From: Capnocytophaga bilenii
GTDB taxonomy: Bacteria > Bacteroidota > Bacteroidia > Flavobacteriales > Flavobacteriaceae
Length of the DNA stretch: 64,000 nucleotides
Assembly: GCF_017565765.1 (NCBI RefSeq)
Contig: NZ_JAGDYP010000003.1
Span: 271,985-335,984 of the forward strand
Direction of reading: 5' to 3'
The notes beneath the pieces are model-generated. The model ran no database searches. It saw only the letters and a list, made by a program, of their open reading frames with translations, and was not told where the DNA came from. The position numbers were made by a program, and so were the translations under genes. This document shows positions 16,207-25,618 of this stretch, in pieces; the first letter of the stretch is position 1, and every line of letters begins with the position of its first letter.

Positions 16207-17517
16207 ATGATGTCATATAGCTATTTGCTTTCTATTTTTGTAAGATTGCTAATATACATATTGGTAATCTTGTATTCTTTTTTTGAAGAATCTTCTAAAT
16301 TGTTACTGTCGTTAGCGATAGTAGCCAATCTTTCTATTATATTTAAAACTTATAAGAGTTTGCCTATACTCTTGATGTTTTTGTTTTTTCTTACTTATAT
16401 AGTAAATGTCATCCCATTTTTTTTCATGGGAGAATATATATTTGCTTATCATCCTACAAAAGGTTTTTATGAAACACTACAAATACATACTATTTTTTTA
16501 TGTACTTTAGACACTTTTTTGCAACCTATAAAAAAGAACATATATATCAATGAAAAAATACCTCAAGCAAAGAATGTACTTTTATATTTATTTTTAACTG
16601 CATTTTTTGTGTTTTTTCTTCTATTTGCAATAAGAGGAGATACAATTTTAGACACAGGAGGATATGGGCAGCAAGGAAATACAACAAGTCTAGGAGGGGT
16701 AGGGGAATATTTTCTTTTACTTATTCCTTTATTATATATATATAGTGGAAAAAGCTATATAATGAAAAAAATACTTCATATTCTAATGCTCTTGATGAGT
16801 GTAAAGTTATTGTTATATGGAGGACGTATTGGAGTATTGATGATGGGGTTGTTATACTTTACATTGTATTATGATACTCAAAAAAATCATATATCATTAT
16901 TTAAGATTTTTTGTTATGTAACTCCCATATTATATATTTTTGTATTAATGGGAGCTATCAGAGGGAATATTACTTTGGCATCAACTTCTTCTTGGTATGA
17001 ACTTTTTCTTTTGCCTTTTAGAGGAGATTTTTTAAAAACTTTTAAAGAATTTTTTGGGAACCAGAATGATATTTTTTACTCTTCTACCATACTTAATCAA
17101 ACAGCTCTGTCAGACACCTTAAATGTATATACACGTTTAGAAATATTTTTCTATAATATACTTTCTTTATTTCTACCCTATTCTTGGCTTCCTGAAAAAG
17201 CATCTGTAATAACTTATATTCAGAAAAATATTGCACATACAGGAGGAGGGGCTCTTATTAGTGCTTATTCATACTTTTACCTTTCTTATCCAGGAGTGAT
17301 TCTTATAGGTTATTATATAGCTTCTCTAATAAATAAATTACAAAAAAGTAAAAATATTTATTTTATATTGTATAGTATTGTAGTCTTAGCGACCTATCCA
17401 CGCTGGTTTGGGTATAATGCAATTGGATTATTTAAAATATCATTTTATATAATTCCTTTATATTTAGCAACAACATTACTTCTGAAAAAAAATGAAAAAC
17501 ATACTATTCGTGGGTGA
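16207..17517 (+). CDS. Wzy-like O-antigen/capsule polymerase
   Basis: A 436-residue integral membrane protein with about 10-12 hydrophobic helices and one longer hydrophilic loop around residues 265-330. Such proteins have little sequence conservation; the assignment rests on topology, size and its place among glycosyltransferases with a Wzx-like flippase. It would join undecaprenyl-linked repeat units in the periplasm. The 59-base gap before it holds no clear promoter. It overlaps the next gene by 26 bases. Confidence 0.8.
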   Translation: MMSYSYLLSIFVRLLIYILVILYSFFEESSKLLLSLAIVANLSIIFKTYKSLPILLMFLFFLTYIVNVIPFFFMGEYIFAYHPTKGFYETLQIHTIFLCTLDTFLQPIKKNIYINEKIPQAKNVLLYLFLTAFFVFFLLFAIRGDTILDTGGYGQQGNTTSLGGVGEYFLLLIPLLYIYSGKSYIMKKILHILMLLMSVKLLLYGGRIGVLMMGLLYFTLYYDTQKNHISLFKIFCYVTPILYIFVLMGAIRGNITLASTSSWYELFLLPFRGDFLKTFKEFFGNQNDIFYSSTILNQTALSDTLNVYTRLEIFFYNILSLFLPYSWLPEKASVITYIQKNIAHTGGGALISAYSYFYLSYPGVILIGYYIASLINKLQKSKNIYFILYSIVVLATYPRWFGYNAIGLFKISFYIIPLYLATTLLLKKNEKHTIRG

Positions 17518-18544
17518 ATTGCCTCCTAAAACTATTCACGGAGTAAGTAACTCTAGTGCTATGAATATTAAAATACTTTCACAGTGTTTTAATCTATTTC
17601 CTATTGAAGAATACATTCCTTTGTCTAATCACAATCAATTTACTCTATCAAAAATAAAGCAAATATACTATATTGTAAGACAAATTAGAAAAAAGGTTAG
17701 GCAAACAAGTTTTGATTTTTTTTATGCTAATATGGCAATATCATATTTGGGGATGCTTAAGAATATTCTTTACTTAATGGCTTTTAAACAAAAAAGTAAG
17801 GGTAAGGCGATTTTTCATATTCATCGCGGCGACTTTGAATCTTTTTATAATCATTCTATTATTTCTAAATTGCTTATTAATTTTTTTGTAAAAAGAGCAG
17901 ATAAACTTATTTTTTTGAGTGAAACTTTAGTTCCTAAACATTTAGAAGGGAATACAAAGGTATGTTGTTTAGCCAATACTATTATTCCTGAGAGGGAATA
18001 TCTTATAAGAGAAAATAATAAGAACAACTTACTATATTTATCAAACTATATAGCTGAAAAAGGAATTATAGATTTGTTAAATGTTTTCAAAACGATAGAA
18101 GATAATAATTTGACACTAAATTGCTATGGGAGCTTTACTGATAAAAAGTTAGAAAAACAAATAAGAACTTATCAAAGTAATTCAGTACGTATAAATAGTG
18201 TTTTAATAGAAGAAAAGTTTAATACAATTCATAATGCCGATGCTCTTGTGTTACCTTCTTATAATGAAGGACAACCCTTAATTATCTTAGAAGCTATGAT
18301 GTGTGGTACTATAGTAATAGCTTCTGACGTTGGTGATATTAGAAATATGTTAGGAGATGATTACCCGTTTTTGTTTCAAGCTAAGGATTTGGAAGGGCTA
18401 AAAAAAACAATTTATTTATATCTAAAAACAGATAAAGAAACATTAACAAATCTATCAGAACACTTACAAAAACGATATTTTAAGTTTTATTCAAATAAAA
18501 TCCATAAAGAAAGAATATTAAAGATATTTGATTATGAAAGTTAG
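17492..18544 (+). CDS. GT4-type glycosyltransferase
   Basis: 350 residues. It begins MKNILFVGELPPKTIHGVS, typical of GT4 enzymes with a glycine-rich acceptor loop (PPKTIHGVSNSS), and has the C-terminal motif ALVLPSYNEGQPLIILEAMMCGTIVIA with the EX7E glutamates (E in NEGQP and ILEAM). It is cytoplasmic or membrane-associated; donor sugar unknown. It overlaps the polymerase by 26 bases and the GT2 gene by 11 bases from the chosen start, so all are one operon. Confidence 0.9.
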   Translation: MKNILFVGELPPKTIHGVSNSSAMNIKILSQCFNLFPIEEYIPLSNHNQFTLSKIKQIYYIVRQIRKKVRQTSFDFFYANMAISYLGMLKNILYLMAFKQKSKGKAIFHIHRGDFESFYNHSIISKLLINFFVKRADKLIFLSETLVPKHLEGNTKVCCLANTIIPEREYLIRENNKNNLLYLSNYIAEKGIIDLLNVFKTIEDNNLTLNCYGSFTDKKLEKQIRTYQSNSVRINSVLIEEKFNTIHNADALVLPSYNEGQPLIILEAMMCGTIVIASDVGDIRNMLGDDYPFLFQAKDLEGLKKTIYLYLKTDKETLTNLSEHLQKRYFKFYSNKIHKERILKIFDYES

Positions 18545-19283
18545 TATTGTTACACCTACCTATAATAGTGCAAAAACAATTGTTGATACAATTTTATCAG
18601 TCAATAAACAAGATTACGCTAATATAGAACATATTATCATAGATGGAGGGTCTAAAGATAATACACTTGAGCTTATAAGAAACACTCCCAATAGAGTAAA
18701 AAAAATAATTTCAGAGCCTGATAAAGGGATTTATGATGCAATGAATAAAGGAGTTGCGCTTGCTACAGGTGATATTGTTGGCATTCTCAATTCAGATGAT
18801 TTTTATAATTCAAATGATGTAATAGCGAAAGTCGTAAAAACTTTTCAAGAAGGAGAATATGAAGGAGTGTATGGAGATTTAGAATATGTAGACGCAAGGA
18901 ACACCAATAGAGTTCTTCGTTATTGGGAATCTAAAGCTTATAAAGAAGGTTTGTTTAAAAAAGGGTGGCACCCTGCCCATCCAACTTTTTTTGTGAAAAA
19001 AGAAGTATATGATAAGTATGGCAACTTTAATCTGAAGTATAAAATAGGAGCAGATTATGAAATAATGCTACGTTTTATAGAAAAAAATAGAATTAAAGTC
19101 GCATATATACCTGAAACCTTGGTAAAAATGCGAGTAGGAGGAGCTAGTAACCAAAGTATAAAAAACATTATTAAAGCTAATATAGAATGCTATAATGCCT
19201 GGAAAGATAATGGTTTATCTATTTTGCCATTTGTATTTATCTTAAAACCACTCTCAAAAACTCTACAATATTTAAGAAAATGA
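18534..19283 (+). CDS. GT2-type glycosyltransferase (WcaA/WcaE-like)
   Basis: 249 residues from ATG 18534 (a TTG two codons earlier is possible but unlikely). GT-A features: VSIVTPTYNSAKTI at the start, IIDGGSKDNTLELI, the metal-binding region ILNSDDFY (about residues 87-94), and the acceptor-side HPTFFVKKEVYDKYGNF and GADYEIMLRF. These fit small GT2 enzymes of colanic-acid-like loci. The next reading frame, a broken acyltransferase, starts with a 4-base overlap, showing it once belonged to the operon. Confidence 0.9.
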   Translation: MKVSIVTPTYNSAKTIVDTILSVNKQDYANIEHIIIDGGSKDNTLELIRNTPNRVKKIISEPDKGIYDAMNKGVALATGDIVGILNSDDFYNSNDVIAKVVKTFQEGEYEGVYGDLEYVDARNTNRVLRYWESKAYKEGLFKKGWHPAHPTFFVKKEVYDKYGNFNLKYKIGADYEIMLRFIEKNRIKVAYIPETLVKMRVGGASNQSIKNIIKANIECYNAWKDNGLSILPFVFILKPLSKTLQYLRK

Positions 19284-19554
19284 ATACTTATCTTAGTAAT
19301 AAACTAAAAATTTTATCACTAATAGCAATGGTATTAGTGGTGTTTATTCATTCCTACATTGAAACTACTACAAATAATACTCTAATGTCTGAATCCATAG
19401 CTTTTTTGCAGTATTTCATTAGTCAAGGGGAGGCTCGTGTACCAATCCCCATTTTTTTAATGTCATTATTACAATAATTTTATGTATTATTATAGCTAAA
19501 GGACTGCAAAAATATATGCCTAACTTGTATAGTATCATTATCAGAGGAAGATAA
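19280..19554 (+). pseudogene. Internally deleted acyltransferase-3 family gene
   Basis: The first about 58 codons (to about 19452) encode the start of an integral-membrane acyltransferase: LKILSLIAMVLVVFIHSY is its typical first helix, and ISQGEARVPIPIF its second. Then the frame shifts by one and from about 19453 to the TAA at 19552-19554 the DNA reads FNVIITIILCIIIAKGLQK-YMPNLYSIIIRGR, the normal C-terminus of the same family. About 250 central residues are missing; the join is at a run of seven T (19452-19458). The family O-acetylates sugars, so this glycan has probably lost a decoration. ATG overlaps the GT2 stop. Confidence 0.8.
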
Positions 19555-19589
19555 ATGAAAATGTATCAAGGAAAATAAAATAAATTTTG

Positions 19590-19597
19590 TACCTTTG
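19590..19597 (+). promoter_or_regulatory. -7 box of gmd
   Basis: TACCTTTG, 15 bases before the gmd ATG at 19613; it overlaps and so excludes an apparent upstream start at 19595. Confidence 0.75.
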
Positions 19598-19612
19598 CAA
19601 AAAATATTGGAA

Positions 19613-20770
19613 ATGAATAAAAAAGCACTTATCACAGGAATTACAGGGCAAGACGGAGCGTATCTCGCAGAGTACCTGCTTAAAAAAGGTTATGAAGTAC
19701 ATGGTATGAAACGCCGTTCGTCTTTGTTTAATACTGATCGTATTGATCACCTTTACCAAGACCCTCATCTTGAAAATAGAAATCTTATACTTCATTACGG
19801 CGACCTGACCGATAGTATGAATATCACGCGTCTTATCCAAGAGGTACAACCCGATGAAATCTATAACCTTGCAGCGATGAGCCACGTACACGTGAGTTTC
19901 CAAACTCCAGAATATGTGGGTAATGCAGATGGCTTGGGCACCCTTCGTATCCTTGAAGCGGTACGCTTGTTGGGACTTACTGAAAAAACTCGCATCTACC
20001 AAGCTTCTACTTCTGAGCTTTACGGTTTGGTACAGCAAGTCCCTCAGAGCGAAAAAACACCTTTCTACCCTCGCTCACCCTATGCAGTTGCAAAACTCTA
20101 TGCCTATTGGATTACCGTGAATTATCGTGAAGCTTATAAAATGCACGCTTCTAATGGTATATTGTTTAACCACGAATCGCCTATACGAGGGGAAACTTTC
20201 GTAACTCGTAAGGTAACCCGTGCGCTTAGTAGAGTCGCCCTAGGTATGCAAGAAAAATTTTATATGGGCAACCTTAGTTCGCAACGCGACTGGGGGCACG
20301 CTAAAGACTATATCAAGGCGATGTACCTCATCTTGCAGCAAGATACTCCAAGCGACTATGTAATTGCTACTGGTATTACCACAGCTATTCGTGATTTTAT
20401 TAGCTTAGCAGCACAAGAAATAGGACTTACCATAGAATTTAAAGGCGAAGGAGTTAATGAAAAAGGCTATATAACAGCTGTAAACAAAGCTGTTTTTAGT
20501 GAAAAAGTAGGTGAAAAGTACCTTGCACATATAGAAGATAAAATAGCTAAAAATGAAGCTGTAGTACTAGTTGACCCTCAGTATTTCCGACCAACAGAGG
20601 TAGATTTGCTTATTGGAGACCCTACAAAATCACAGACAGTTTTAGGATGGAAACCACAATATGACCTTAAAGGATTGATAGAAGATATGATGCGTTCGGA
20701 CATTAAACTTTTCAAACGCGATGCTTACCTCAAAGAAGGTGGTTTTACAATAATGAATTACTTTGAATAA
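19613..20770 (+). CDS. gmd: GDP-mannose 4,6-dehydratase
   Basis: 385 residues. GITGQDG at 9-15 is the NADP-binding motif; Ser133/Glu134 (ASTSELYG) with Tyr157-x3-Lys161 (SPYAVAK) form the catalytic set, and [14 protein letters not shown] is the diagnostic Gmd loop. It makes GDP-4-keto-6-deoxymannose, the first step to GDP-L-fucose. The start is set by the -7 box at 19590-19597. GC content returns here to that of the flanks, so gmd-fcl look like resident genes. Its stop overlaps the fcl start (TAATG). Confidence 0.96.
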   Translation: MNKKALITGITGQDGAYLAEYLLKKGYEVHGMKRRSSLFNTDRIDHLYQDPHLENRNLILHYGDLTDSMNITRLIQEVQPDEIYNLAAMSHVHVSFQTPEYVGNADGLGTLRILEAVRLLGLTEKTRIYQASTSELYGLVQQVPQSEKTPFYPRSPYAVAKLYAYWITVNYREAYKMHASNGILFNHESPIRGETFVTRKVTRALSRVALGMQEKFYMGNLSSQRDWGHAKDYIKAMYLILQQDTPSDYVIATGITTAIRDFISLAAQEIGLTIEFKGEGVNEKGYITAVNKAVFSEKVGEKYLAHIEDKIAKNEAVVLVDPQYFRPTEVDLLIGDPTKSQTVLGWKPQYDLKGLIEDMMRSDIKLFKRDAYLKEGGFTIMNYFE

Positions 20771-21846
20771 TGGATAAAAACGCTAAAATATACATTGCAG
20801 GACATAATGGCTTAGTAGGTTCAGCAATTTGGAAAAATCTTACAGAGAAAGGCTACACTAATCTTGTAGGCAGAAACAGTACAGAATTAGACTTGCGCGA
20901 TAACCAAGCTGTGATTGATTTTTTTGCACAAGAACAACCAGAATATGTATTCTTAGCAGCAGCTAAAGTGGGAGGTATTATGGCTAATAATACGTATCGT
21001 GCCGACTTTATCTACGACAACTTGATGATTCAGAATAACGTAATTCACGCAGCGTTTCAATATAAGGTAAAAAAATTACTTTTCTTGGGCAGTACTTGTA
21101 TTTATCCTAAAGAGGCTCCGCAGCCAATGTCAGAGAATTGTTTGCTTACTTCGCCCTTAGAATATACAAACGAACCGTATGCTATTGCTAAAATAGCGGG
21201 AATCAAACTTTGCGAAAGTTACAATTTGCAGTATGGCACCAATTTCATAGCAGTAATGCCAACCAATCTTTATGGGCCTAATGATAATTTTCACCTTGAA
21301 AATTCGCACGTATTACCTGCTATGGTTCGCAAAATACATTTATCAAACTTATTGCGACATAATGATTGGGAAGGCGTACGAAAAGACCTTGATAAACGAC
21401 CTGTAGAAGGCGTTTTAGGGCAAAATACAGACAATGAAATAGCCGCTATATTAGCTAAATATGGCATTACAGCGCAAAAAGTAACTTTGTGGGGTACAGG
21501 AACTCCCTATCGTGAGTTTTTATGGAGTGAAGATATGGCAGATGCGTGTGTTTTTGTGATGGAGCGTGTCGATTTCAAAGATACTTATCCCGTAGGAGCT
21601 AAAGAGGTTCGCAATACTCATATCAATATAGGAACAGGTAAGGAAGTTACAATTAAAGAGCTTGCCTACTATATAAAGCAAACCATTGGTTATGAAGGCG
21701 AAATAGAATTTGACACCACCAAACCCGATGGTACAATGCGTAAACTTACCGACCCAAGCAAGCTACACAATTTAGGTTGGAAACATAAGATTGAACTGCA
21801 AGAGGGAATTAAACTGATGTATCAAAATTATTTACAAACCATTTAA
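20770..21846 (+). CDS. fcl: GDP-L-fucose synthase
   Basis: 358 residues with [13 protein letters not shown] at the NADP site, [11 protein letters not shown] and catalytic [10 protein letters not shown]. It epimerises and reduces the Gmd product to GDP-L-fucose. It is longer than the E. coli enzyme (321 residues) because of an insertion around residues 195-235, as in other Bacteroidota versions. GDP-fucose may serve both this glycan and general protein O-glycosylation known in the phylum. A good terminator follows at 21868-21910. Confidence 0.96.
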   Translation: MDKNAKIYIAGHNGLVGSAIWKNLTEKGYTNLVGRNSTELDLRDNQAVIDFFAQEQPEYVFLAAAKVGGIMANNTYRADFIYDNLMIQNNVIHAAFQYKVKKLLFLGSTCIYPKEAPQPMSENCLLTSPLEYTNEPYAIAKIAGIKLCESYNLQYGTNFIAVMPTNLYGPNDNFHLENSHVLPAMVRKIHLSNLLRHNDWEGVRKDLDKRPVEGVLGQNTDNEIAAILAKYGITAQKVTLWGTGTPYREFLWSEDMADACVFVMERVDFKDTYPVGAKEVRNTHINIGTGKEVTIKELAYYIKQTIGYEGEIEFDTTKPDGTMRKLTDPSKLHNLGWKHKIELQEGIKLMYQNYLQTI

Positions 21847-21867
21847 TTTTTTTCCTCAATCTCACCC

Positions 21868-21910
21868 AAAACTTTGCCAATGCTTACCACAGTATTGGCA
21901 AAGTTTTTTT
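21868..21910 (+). terminator. Rho-independent terminator after fcl
   Basis: A 14-bp stem, AAAACTTTGCCAAT pairing with ATTGGCAAAGTTTT, with a 12-base loop and T tail. The stem shares ACTTTG-CAA with palindromic repeat P1. Confidence 0.9.
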
Positions 21911-21953
21911 ATGCTTATACACAGCAAATTACCTATAATTGATAATTATTTAC

Positions 21954-21961
21954 TACCTTTG
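21954..21961 (+). promoter_or_regulatory. -7 box of the dehydratase gene
   Basis: TACCTTTG 14 bases before ATG 21976; no clear TTTG at the usual distance. Confidence 0.65.
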
Positions 21962-21975
21962 CAAAAAATATCCAG

Positions 21976-23184
21976 ATGATACACCTCCACGAGTTTATAG
22001 ATAAATACGTTACCAAGCGTCCTGAAAGTATGTTTAGGGCAGATTTGCACGCCCATCAATCAGCATTAGCAAAAGCCATCGAAGGCAAAAGCGTATTAGT
22101 TATTGGTGGAGCAGGTTCTATTGGCAGTTCGTTTATAAAAGCTCTTTTGCCTTTCAGTCCTAAATCATTAGTAGTCGTAGATATCAATGAAAACGCACTT
22201 ACCGAGCTTACGCGCGAGTTGCGTAGCACTTCAGCCTTTACCGTGCCTACCGACTATGTAACTTACCCGATGAGCTATGCCGATGAAGTTTTTGTAAAGA
22301 TGTTCAAGGCACGCGCAGGTTTTGATATTGTAGCCAATTTTTCGGCACATAAGCACGTACGAAGCGAAAAAGATAAATATTCAGTAGAAGCATTGCTCAA
22401 AAACAACGTAGTAAATGCCAAAAAACTATTAGATTTATTGTGCGATTACCCCCCACAACACTTCTTTTGCGTCTCTACCGACAAGGCTGCCAACCCCGTA
22501 AATATAATGGGCGGCAGCAAAAAAATTATGGAAGATATGATAATGGCTTATGCCAAACACTTCCCTGTAACTACCGCTCGCTTTGCCAATGTAGCCTTTT
22601 CCAACGGTTCGCTGCCCGCAGGATTCTTAGAGCGCATTGCCAAAAACCAACCCCTATCAGCTCCTTGCGATGTAACCCGCTATTTTGTGTCGCCCGAAGA
22701 AAGCGGACAAATATGCCTAATGGCTTGTATATTAGGCAGTAGCGGACAGATATACTTCCCAAAGCTAAAGAAAGAACAAGTACTTACCTTCTCAGAAATA
22801 GCCACCCAGTTGCTCAAAGAATTAGGTTATACGCCACTTGAGTGCCAAAGCGAAGCCGAAGCAATCGCCAAAGCCGAAAGCAGAAAAGAAACCGACAAAT
22901 GGTACCCCGTTTATTTCTCAAAAAGCGACACCACAGGCGAAAAACCCTATGAAGAGTTTTATACTGAAGGCGAAAAGGTAGATTTAAACAACTATACATC
23001 TTTAGGCGTTATCAGTTTGCAATCGTTTAAAGAAGTTTCTGAAATAGAAAGTTTTATAAATAAGTTAACCCAACTATTCAACAACCCTGCTACCGAGAAG
23101 AGCGATATTACCGCACTGATGAAAGAATTTTTGGTAAATTTCGACCATCACGAAACAGGACGCTATTTAGATAGTAAGATGTAA
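21976..23184 (+). CDS. UDP-GlcNAc-type 4,6-dehydratase (FlaA1/PglF/LegB-like SDR)
   Basis: 402 residues of the polysaccharide-biosynthesis SDR family. The Rossmann motif VIGGAGSIGSS is at about 42-52, the FSAHKHV motif and STDKAANPVNIMGGSKKIMEDM form the active-site region typical of soluble UDP-GlcNAc 4,6-dehydratases. It lacks the membrane helices of PglF-type enzymes and has a C-terminal extension (about residues 290-402). It most likely makes the UDP-4-keto-6-deoxy sugar used by the LegC-type aminotransferase downstream; the DUF6934 cassette now separates the two. Confidence 0.85.
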   Translation: MIHLHEFIDKYVTKRPESMFRADLHAHQSALAKAIEGKSVLVIGGAGSIGSSFIKALLPFSPKSLVVVDINENALTELTRELRSTSAFTVPTDYVTYPMSYADEVFVKMFKARAGFDIVANFSAHKHVRSEKDKYSVEALLKNNVVNAKKLLDLLCDYPPQHFFCVSTDKAANPVNIMGGSKKIMEDMIMAYAKHFPVTTARFANVAFSNGSLPAGFLERIAKNQPLSAPCDVTRYFVSPEESGQICLMACILGSSGQIYFPKLKKEQVLTFSEIATQLLKELGYTPLECQSEAEAIAKAESRKETDKWYPVYFSKSDTTGEKPYEEFYTEGEKVDLNNYTSLGVISLQSFKEVSEIESFINKLTQLFNNPATEKSDITALMKEFLVNFDHHETGRYLDSKM

Positions 23185-23187
23185 AAG

Positions 23188-23209
23188 CCGAGCGAAGGTT
23201 GAGCGAAGA
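23188..23209. repeat. 11-mer array WTSAGCGAAGG (two units)
   Basis: CCGAGCGAAGG (23188-23198) and TTGAGCGAAGA (23199-23209), beginning three bases after the dehydratase stop codon. Confidence 0.8.
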
Positions 23210-23281
23210 AAACTCACCAATTGCCGAATATGTAACAAAAATTATCTGAACTACAGATAATACTTAAAGAGATTAATCAAT

Positions 23282-23731
23282 ATGGAACTACCACGTTATG
23301 AAATACTTCCTAATAAGGAAGTGAATAGTTTTACTTTCATTAGTGAAGGGAAAAAAGGAAAGATACAAAAGGGAATATTTTATGAGCAAACAACCATAAA
23401 GGGTGTTTTCAATTTAGTATTGGGTGATAGAGACCCACTAACAGGTAAGTTAGATGATAAAGTAGTTACCGATAATGGTGATACCGAAAAAGTATTAGCT
23501 ACTGTTGCTGCTACAGTTTATTCATTTACAGATAGTAATCCTACAGCTTATATATTTGCAAGAGGCAGCACACATTCACGAAATAGACTATATCGGAGAG
23601 GGATTACTAAGTACTTATCGCAAGCTCTTGAAGATTTTATAATCTATGGAATGTTACCAAATGAAGAATTTGAAATTTTTACCCCAACTACTGATTATAT
23701 AGGATTTTTAATTCAACGAAAAATGAAATAG
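23282..23731 (+). CDS. DUF6934 family protein, copy 2
   Basis: 149 residues, paralog of the product at 2186-2638. Shared blocks: MELP-YE at the start, FISEGKKGKIQKGIFY, GVFNLVLGDRDPLTG, VVTDNGDTEKVLATVAATVY, the arginine-rich GSTHSRNRLYRRGITKYL (about 94-111), and YIGFLIQRK at the end. It is closer to the DUF6934 consensus than copy 1 (GDRDPLTGKLDDK). Function unknown. It sits between two genes of one sugar pathway, so it looks inserted. Confidence 0.85.
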   Translation: MELPRYEILPNKEVNSFTFISEGKKGKIQKGIFYEQTTIKGVFNLVLGDRDPLTGKLDDKVVTDNGDTEKVLATVAATVYSFTDSNPTAYIFARGSTHSRNRLYRRGITKYLSQALEDFIIYGMLPNEEFEIFTPTTDYIGFLIQRKMK

Positions 23732-23733
23732 TT

Positions 23734-23931
23734 ATGAATAAAGAAGAACAAAAAGCATTTGAAAAAAAAATGTGGGATAAATACCAAATAAAACTAAAGT
23801 TTAGAGAGGACGAAGATGATTTTATCTCTAATTACAGAAATAGTGAGGAGTTTAAGCAAAAAATGAATGAAGTAAATAAACTCCTTAGCAGAGTTCGTTT
23901 TCCTGAGAAACTTTCTAACCAAATAAACTAA
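23734..23931 (+). CDS. Small partner protein of DUF6934 cassette, copy 2
   Basis: 65 residues, strongly charged, no membrane segment. Residues about 30-56 (YRNSEEFKQKM, then LLSRVRFPE) match the partner of copy 1 (FRNSEAFQKKI, then LSKGRFIE). It starts two bases after the DUF6934 stop and ends 8 bases before the aminotransferase start. The recurrence of this pair at two distant places supports a functional two-gene unit. Confidence 0.77.
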   Translation: MNKEEQKAFEKKMWDKYQIKLKFREDEDDFISNYRNSEEFKQKMNEVNKLLSRVRFPEKLSNQIN

Positions 23932-23939
23932 TAACCACA

Positions 23940-25085
23940 ATGAATATACCTGAAACCATAGCCTTTATACGAGATCTTTACGGCGAAAAAGATGCATTTA
24001 TACCTCTACACGCACCCACTTTTGCAGGTAACGAAAAAAAATATTTAGAAGAATGCATCGATACAACTTTCGTATCGAGTGTAGGTAAATTTGTCGACCT
24101 CTTCGAGCAAAAAGTGGCAGAATATACAGCTGCCAAACACGCCGTAGTGTGTGTAAATGGTACCAATGCACTCCATATTGCCTTGAAAATTAGTGGGGTA
24201 GAGGAGGGGGATATGGTAATTACCCAACCTCTTACTTTTATTGCAACTACCAATGCTATCGTCTATGCAGGTGCAGTTCCCGCCTTTGTAGATGTTGATA
24301 AAGATACTATGGGGCTTTCGCCTACATCATTGGAACGATTTTTGCAGGACAATGCCCAGCTACGCAACGGAGCGTGTTATCACAAACAAACAGGTAGGCG
24401 TATCAAAGCCTGCTTGCCAATGCACACCTTCGGACACGCCTGCCGTATAGAAGAAATTATAGCCATTTGTGAACACTATCACATCGCTGTAGTGGAAGAC
24501 GCTGCCGAGGCAATGGGTAGCTACTACAAGGGCAAACACTTAGGCACCTTTGCCCCCATAGGAGCTATTTCCTTCAACGGTAATAAAACCATTACCACAG
24601 GTGGTGGCGGAATGATACTCACCAATGATGAAACCATAGCACATAGGGCAAAGCACCTTACCACACAAGCCAAACTGCCCCACGCTTGGGAGTTTGTGCA
24701 CGATGAAATAGGCTATAATTACCGAATGCCTAATATTAATGCCGCTTTAGGAGTCGCTCAATTAGAACAGTTAGACGGCTTTTTAGCCAATAAGCGGGCT
24801 ACAGCCGAAGCCTATAAAGCCTATTTTGAAAAACAAGGCATTGCGTTTTTTGCCGAACGAGAAAACGAAAAATGCAACTACTGGCTTAATGCTATTATTT
24901 TAAAAGATAAAGAAGAGCGCAACGCCTTTCTTACTGAGGCAAATGCACAAGGAGTAATGAGTCGCCCCATATGGCAACTGATGAACCGTTTGCCAATGTT
25001 TGTAAATTGTGAGCGGGGCAACCTTAGCAACGCCGAATGGCTTGAAGCAAGAGTTGTAAATATCCCAAGCGGAGTAAGAAAATAA
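23940..25085 (+). CDS. LegC-type PLP aminotransferase
   Basis: 381 residues. The start, IPETIAFIRDLYG followed by PLHAPTFAGNEKKYL, is characteristic of the LegC subfamily of DegT/DnrJ/EryC1 sugar aminotransferases. The PLP lysine is Lys216 in SFNGNKTITTGGGG, with the cofactor-contacting VVEDAAEAMGS at about 184-194. It transfers an amino group from glutamate to a UDP-4-keto-6-deoxy sugar, here presumably the product of the dehydratase at 21976. The rest of a legionaminic-acid pathway (LegG, LegI, LegF) is not in the window, so the end product is more likely a diamino or amino-dideoxy sugar. Confidence 0.88.
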   Translation: MNIPETIAFIRDLYGEKDAFIPLHAPTFAGNEKKYLEECIDTTFVSSVGKFVDLFEQKVAEYTAAKHAVVCVNGTNALHIALKISGVEEGDMVITQPLTFIATTNAIVYAGAVPAFVDVDKDTMGLSPTSLERFLQDNAQLRNGACYHKQTGRRIKACLPMHTFGHACRIEEIIAICEHYHIAVVEDAAEAMGSYYKGKHLGTFAPIGAISFNGNKTITTGGGGMILTNDETIAHRAKHLTTQAKLPHAWEFVHDEIGYNYRMPNINAALGVAQLEQLDGFLANKRATAEAYKAYFEKQGIAFFAERENEKCNYWLNAIILKDKEERNAFLTEANAQGVMSRPIWQLMNRLPMFVNCERGNLSNAEWLEARVVNIPSGVRK

Positions 25086-25152
25086 ACCAAGTAAAAAAGA
25101 GAATGTAATAAATAAAAAAGAGAATGTAAAAGAGAAACTAAATAATAATTTT

Positions 25153-25560
25153 ATGAGAAAAAAACTTTTTTTTTGTTTGTTGTCTTTTAGCACATTGAGC
25201 GTCTTTTCGCAGGAACGCCTTGATCTTATCAACAAACATTTTACAGGAGCTATCAATAAAATTGTAGTTGGCGACAGCATCAGCAGTATGCAGTCTATGA
25301 AAATCCGTTTTTTGAAAGACAAGGCTATTATTGAAGAAGAAAGACTATCAGTTGCTAAAAAACCACGTCTTATCTACAAGGTAGAAGTAGCTTGGCGCAT
25401 CAACAAGCGCAACAACCAAGTTATCTTCTCAGCTGCTAACAACAACTATTCGTATCAGGATTACAATTTCTATTTTAGAGATCAGTTCTTGAGAGGTGTT
25501 TACAATAAAGAAGATGATAAAATAGTAGTGTTAGACATTAACTTTGCAGAGACAAACTAA
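25153..25560 (+). CDS. Secreted protein of unknown function
   Basis: 135 residues. An N-terminal signal peptide (MRKKLFFCLLSFSTLSVFSQ, cleavage likely after SVFS) shows export; the mature part of about 115 residues is likely beta-rich, with alternating strands such as RLIYKVEVAWRI and YQDYNFYFR. No family recognised. The 67-base leader holds two copies of AAAAAAGAGAATGTAA-like sequence (about 25093-25127). It stands between the LegC-type gene and the GH130 gene on the same strand. Confidence 0.7.
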   Translation: MRKKLFFCLLSFSTLSVFSQERLDLINKHFTGAINKIVVGDSISSMQSMKIRFLKDKAIIEEERLSVAKKPRLIYKVEVAWRINKRNNQVIFSAANNNYSYQDYNFYFRDQFLRGVYNKEDDKIVVLDINFAETN

Positions 25561-25618
25561 CACAACAAAAACAAATGATTATAAATAGTTGAAAAACAAA
25601 AATCAAAACAAAAAAATA

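Noticed and set aside
23940..25085. Complete legionaminic acid pathway
   Set aside because: Only the dehydratase and LegC-type steps are in the window; LegG, LegI and LegF homologs are not seen.
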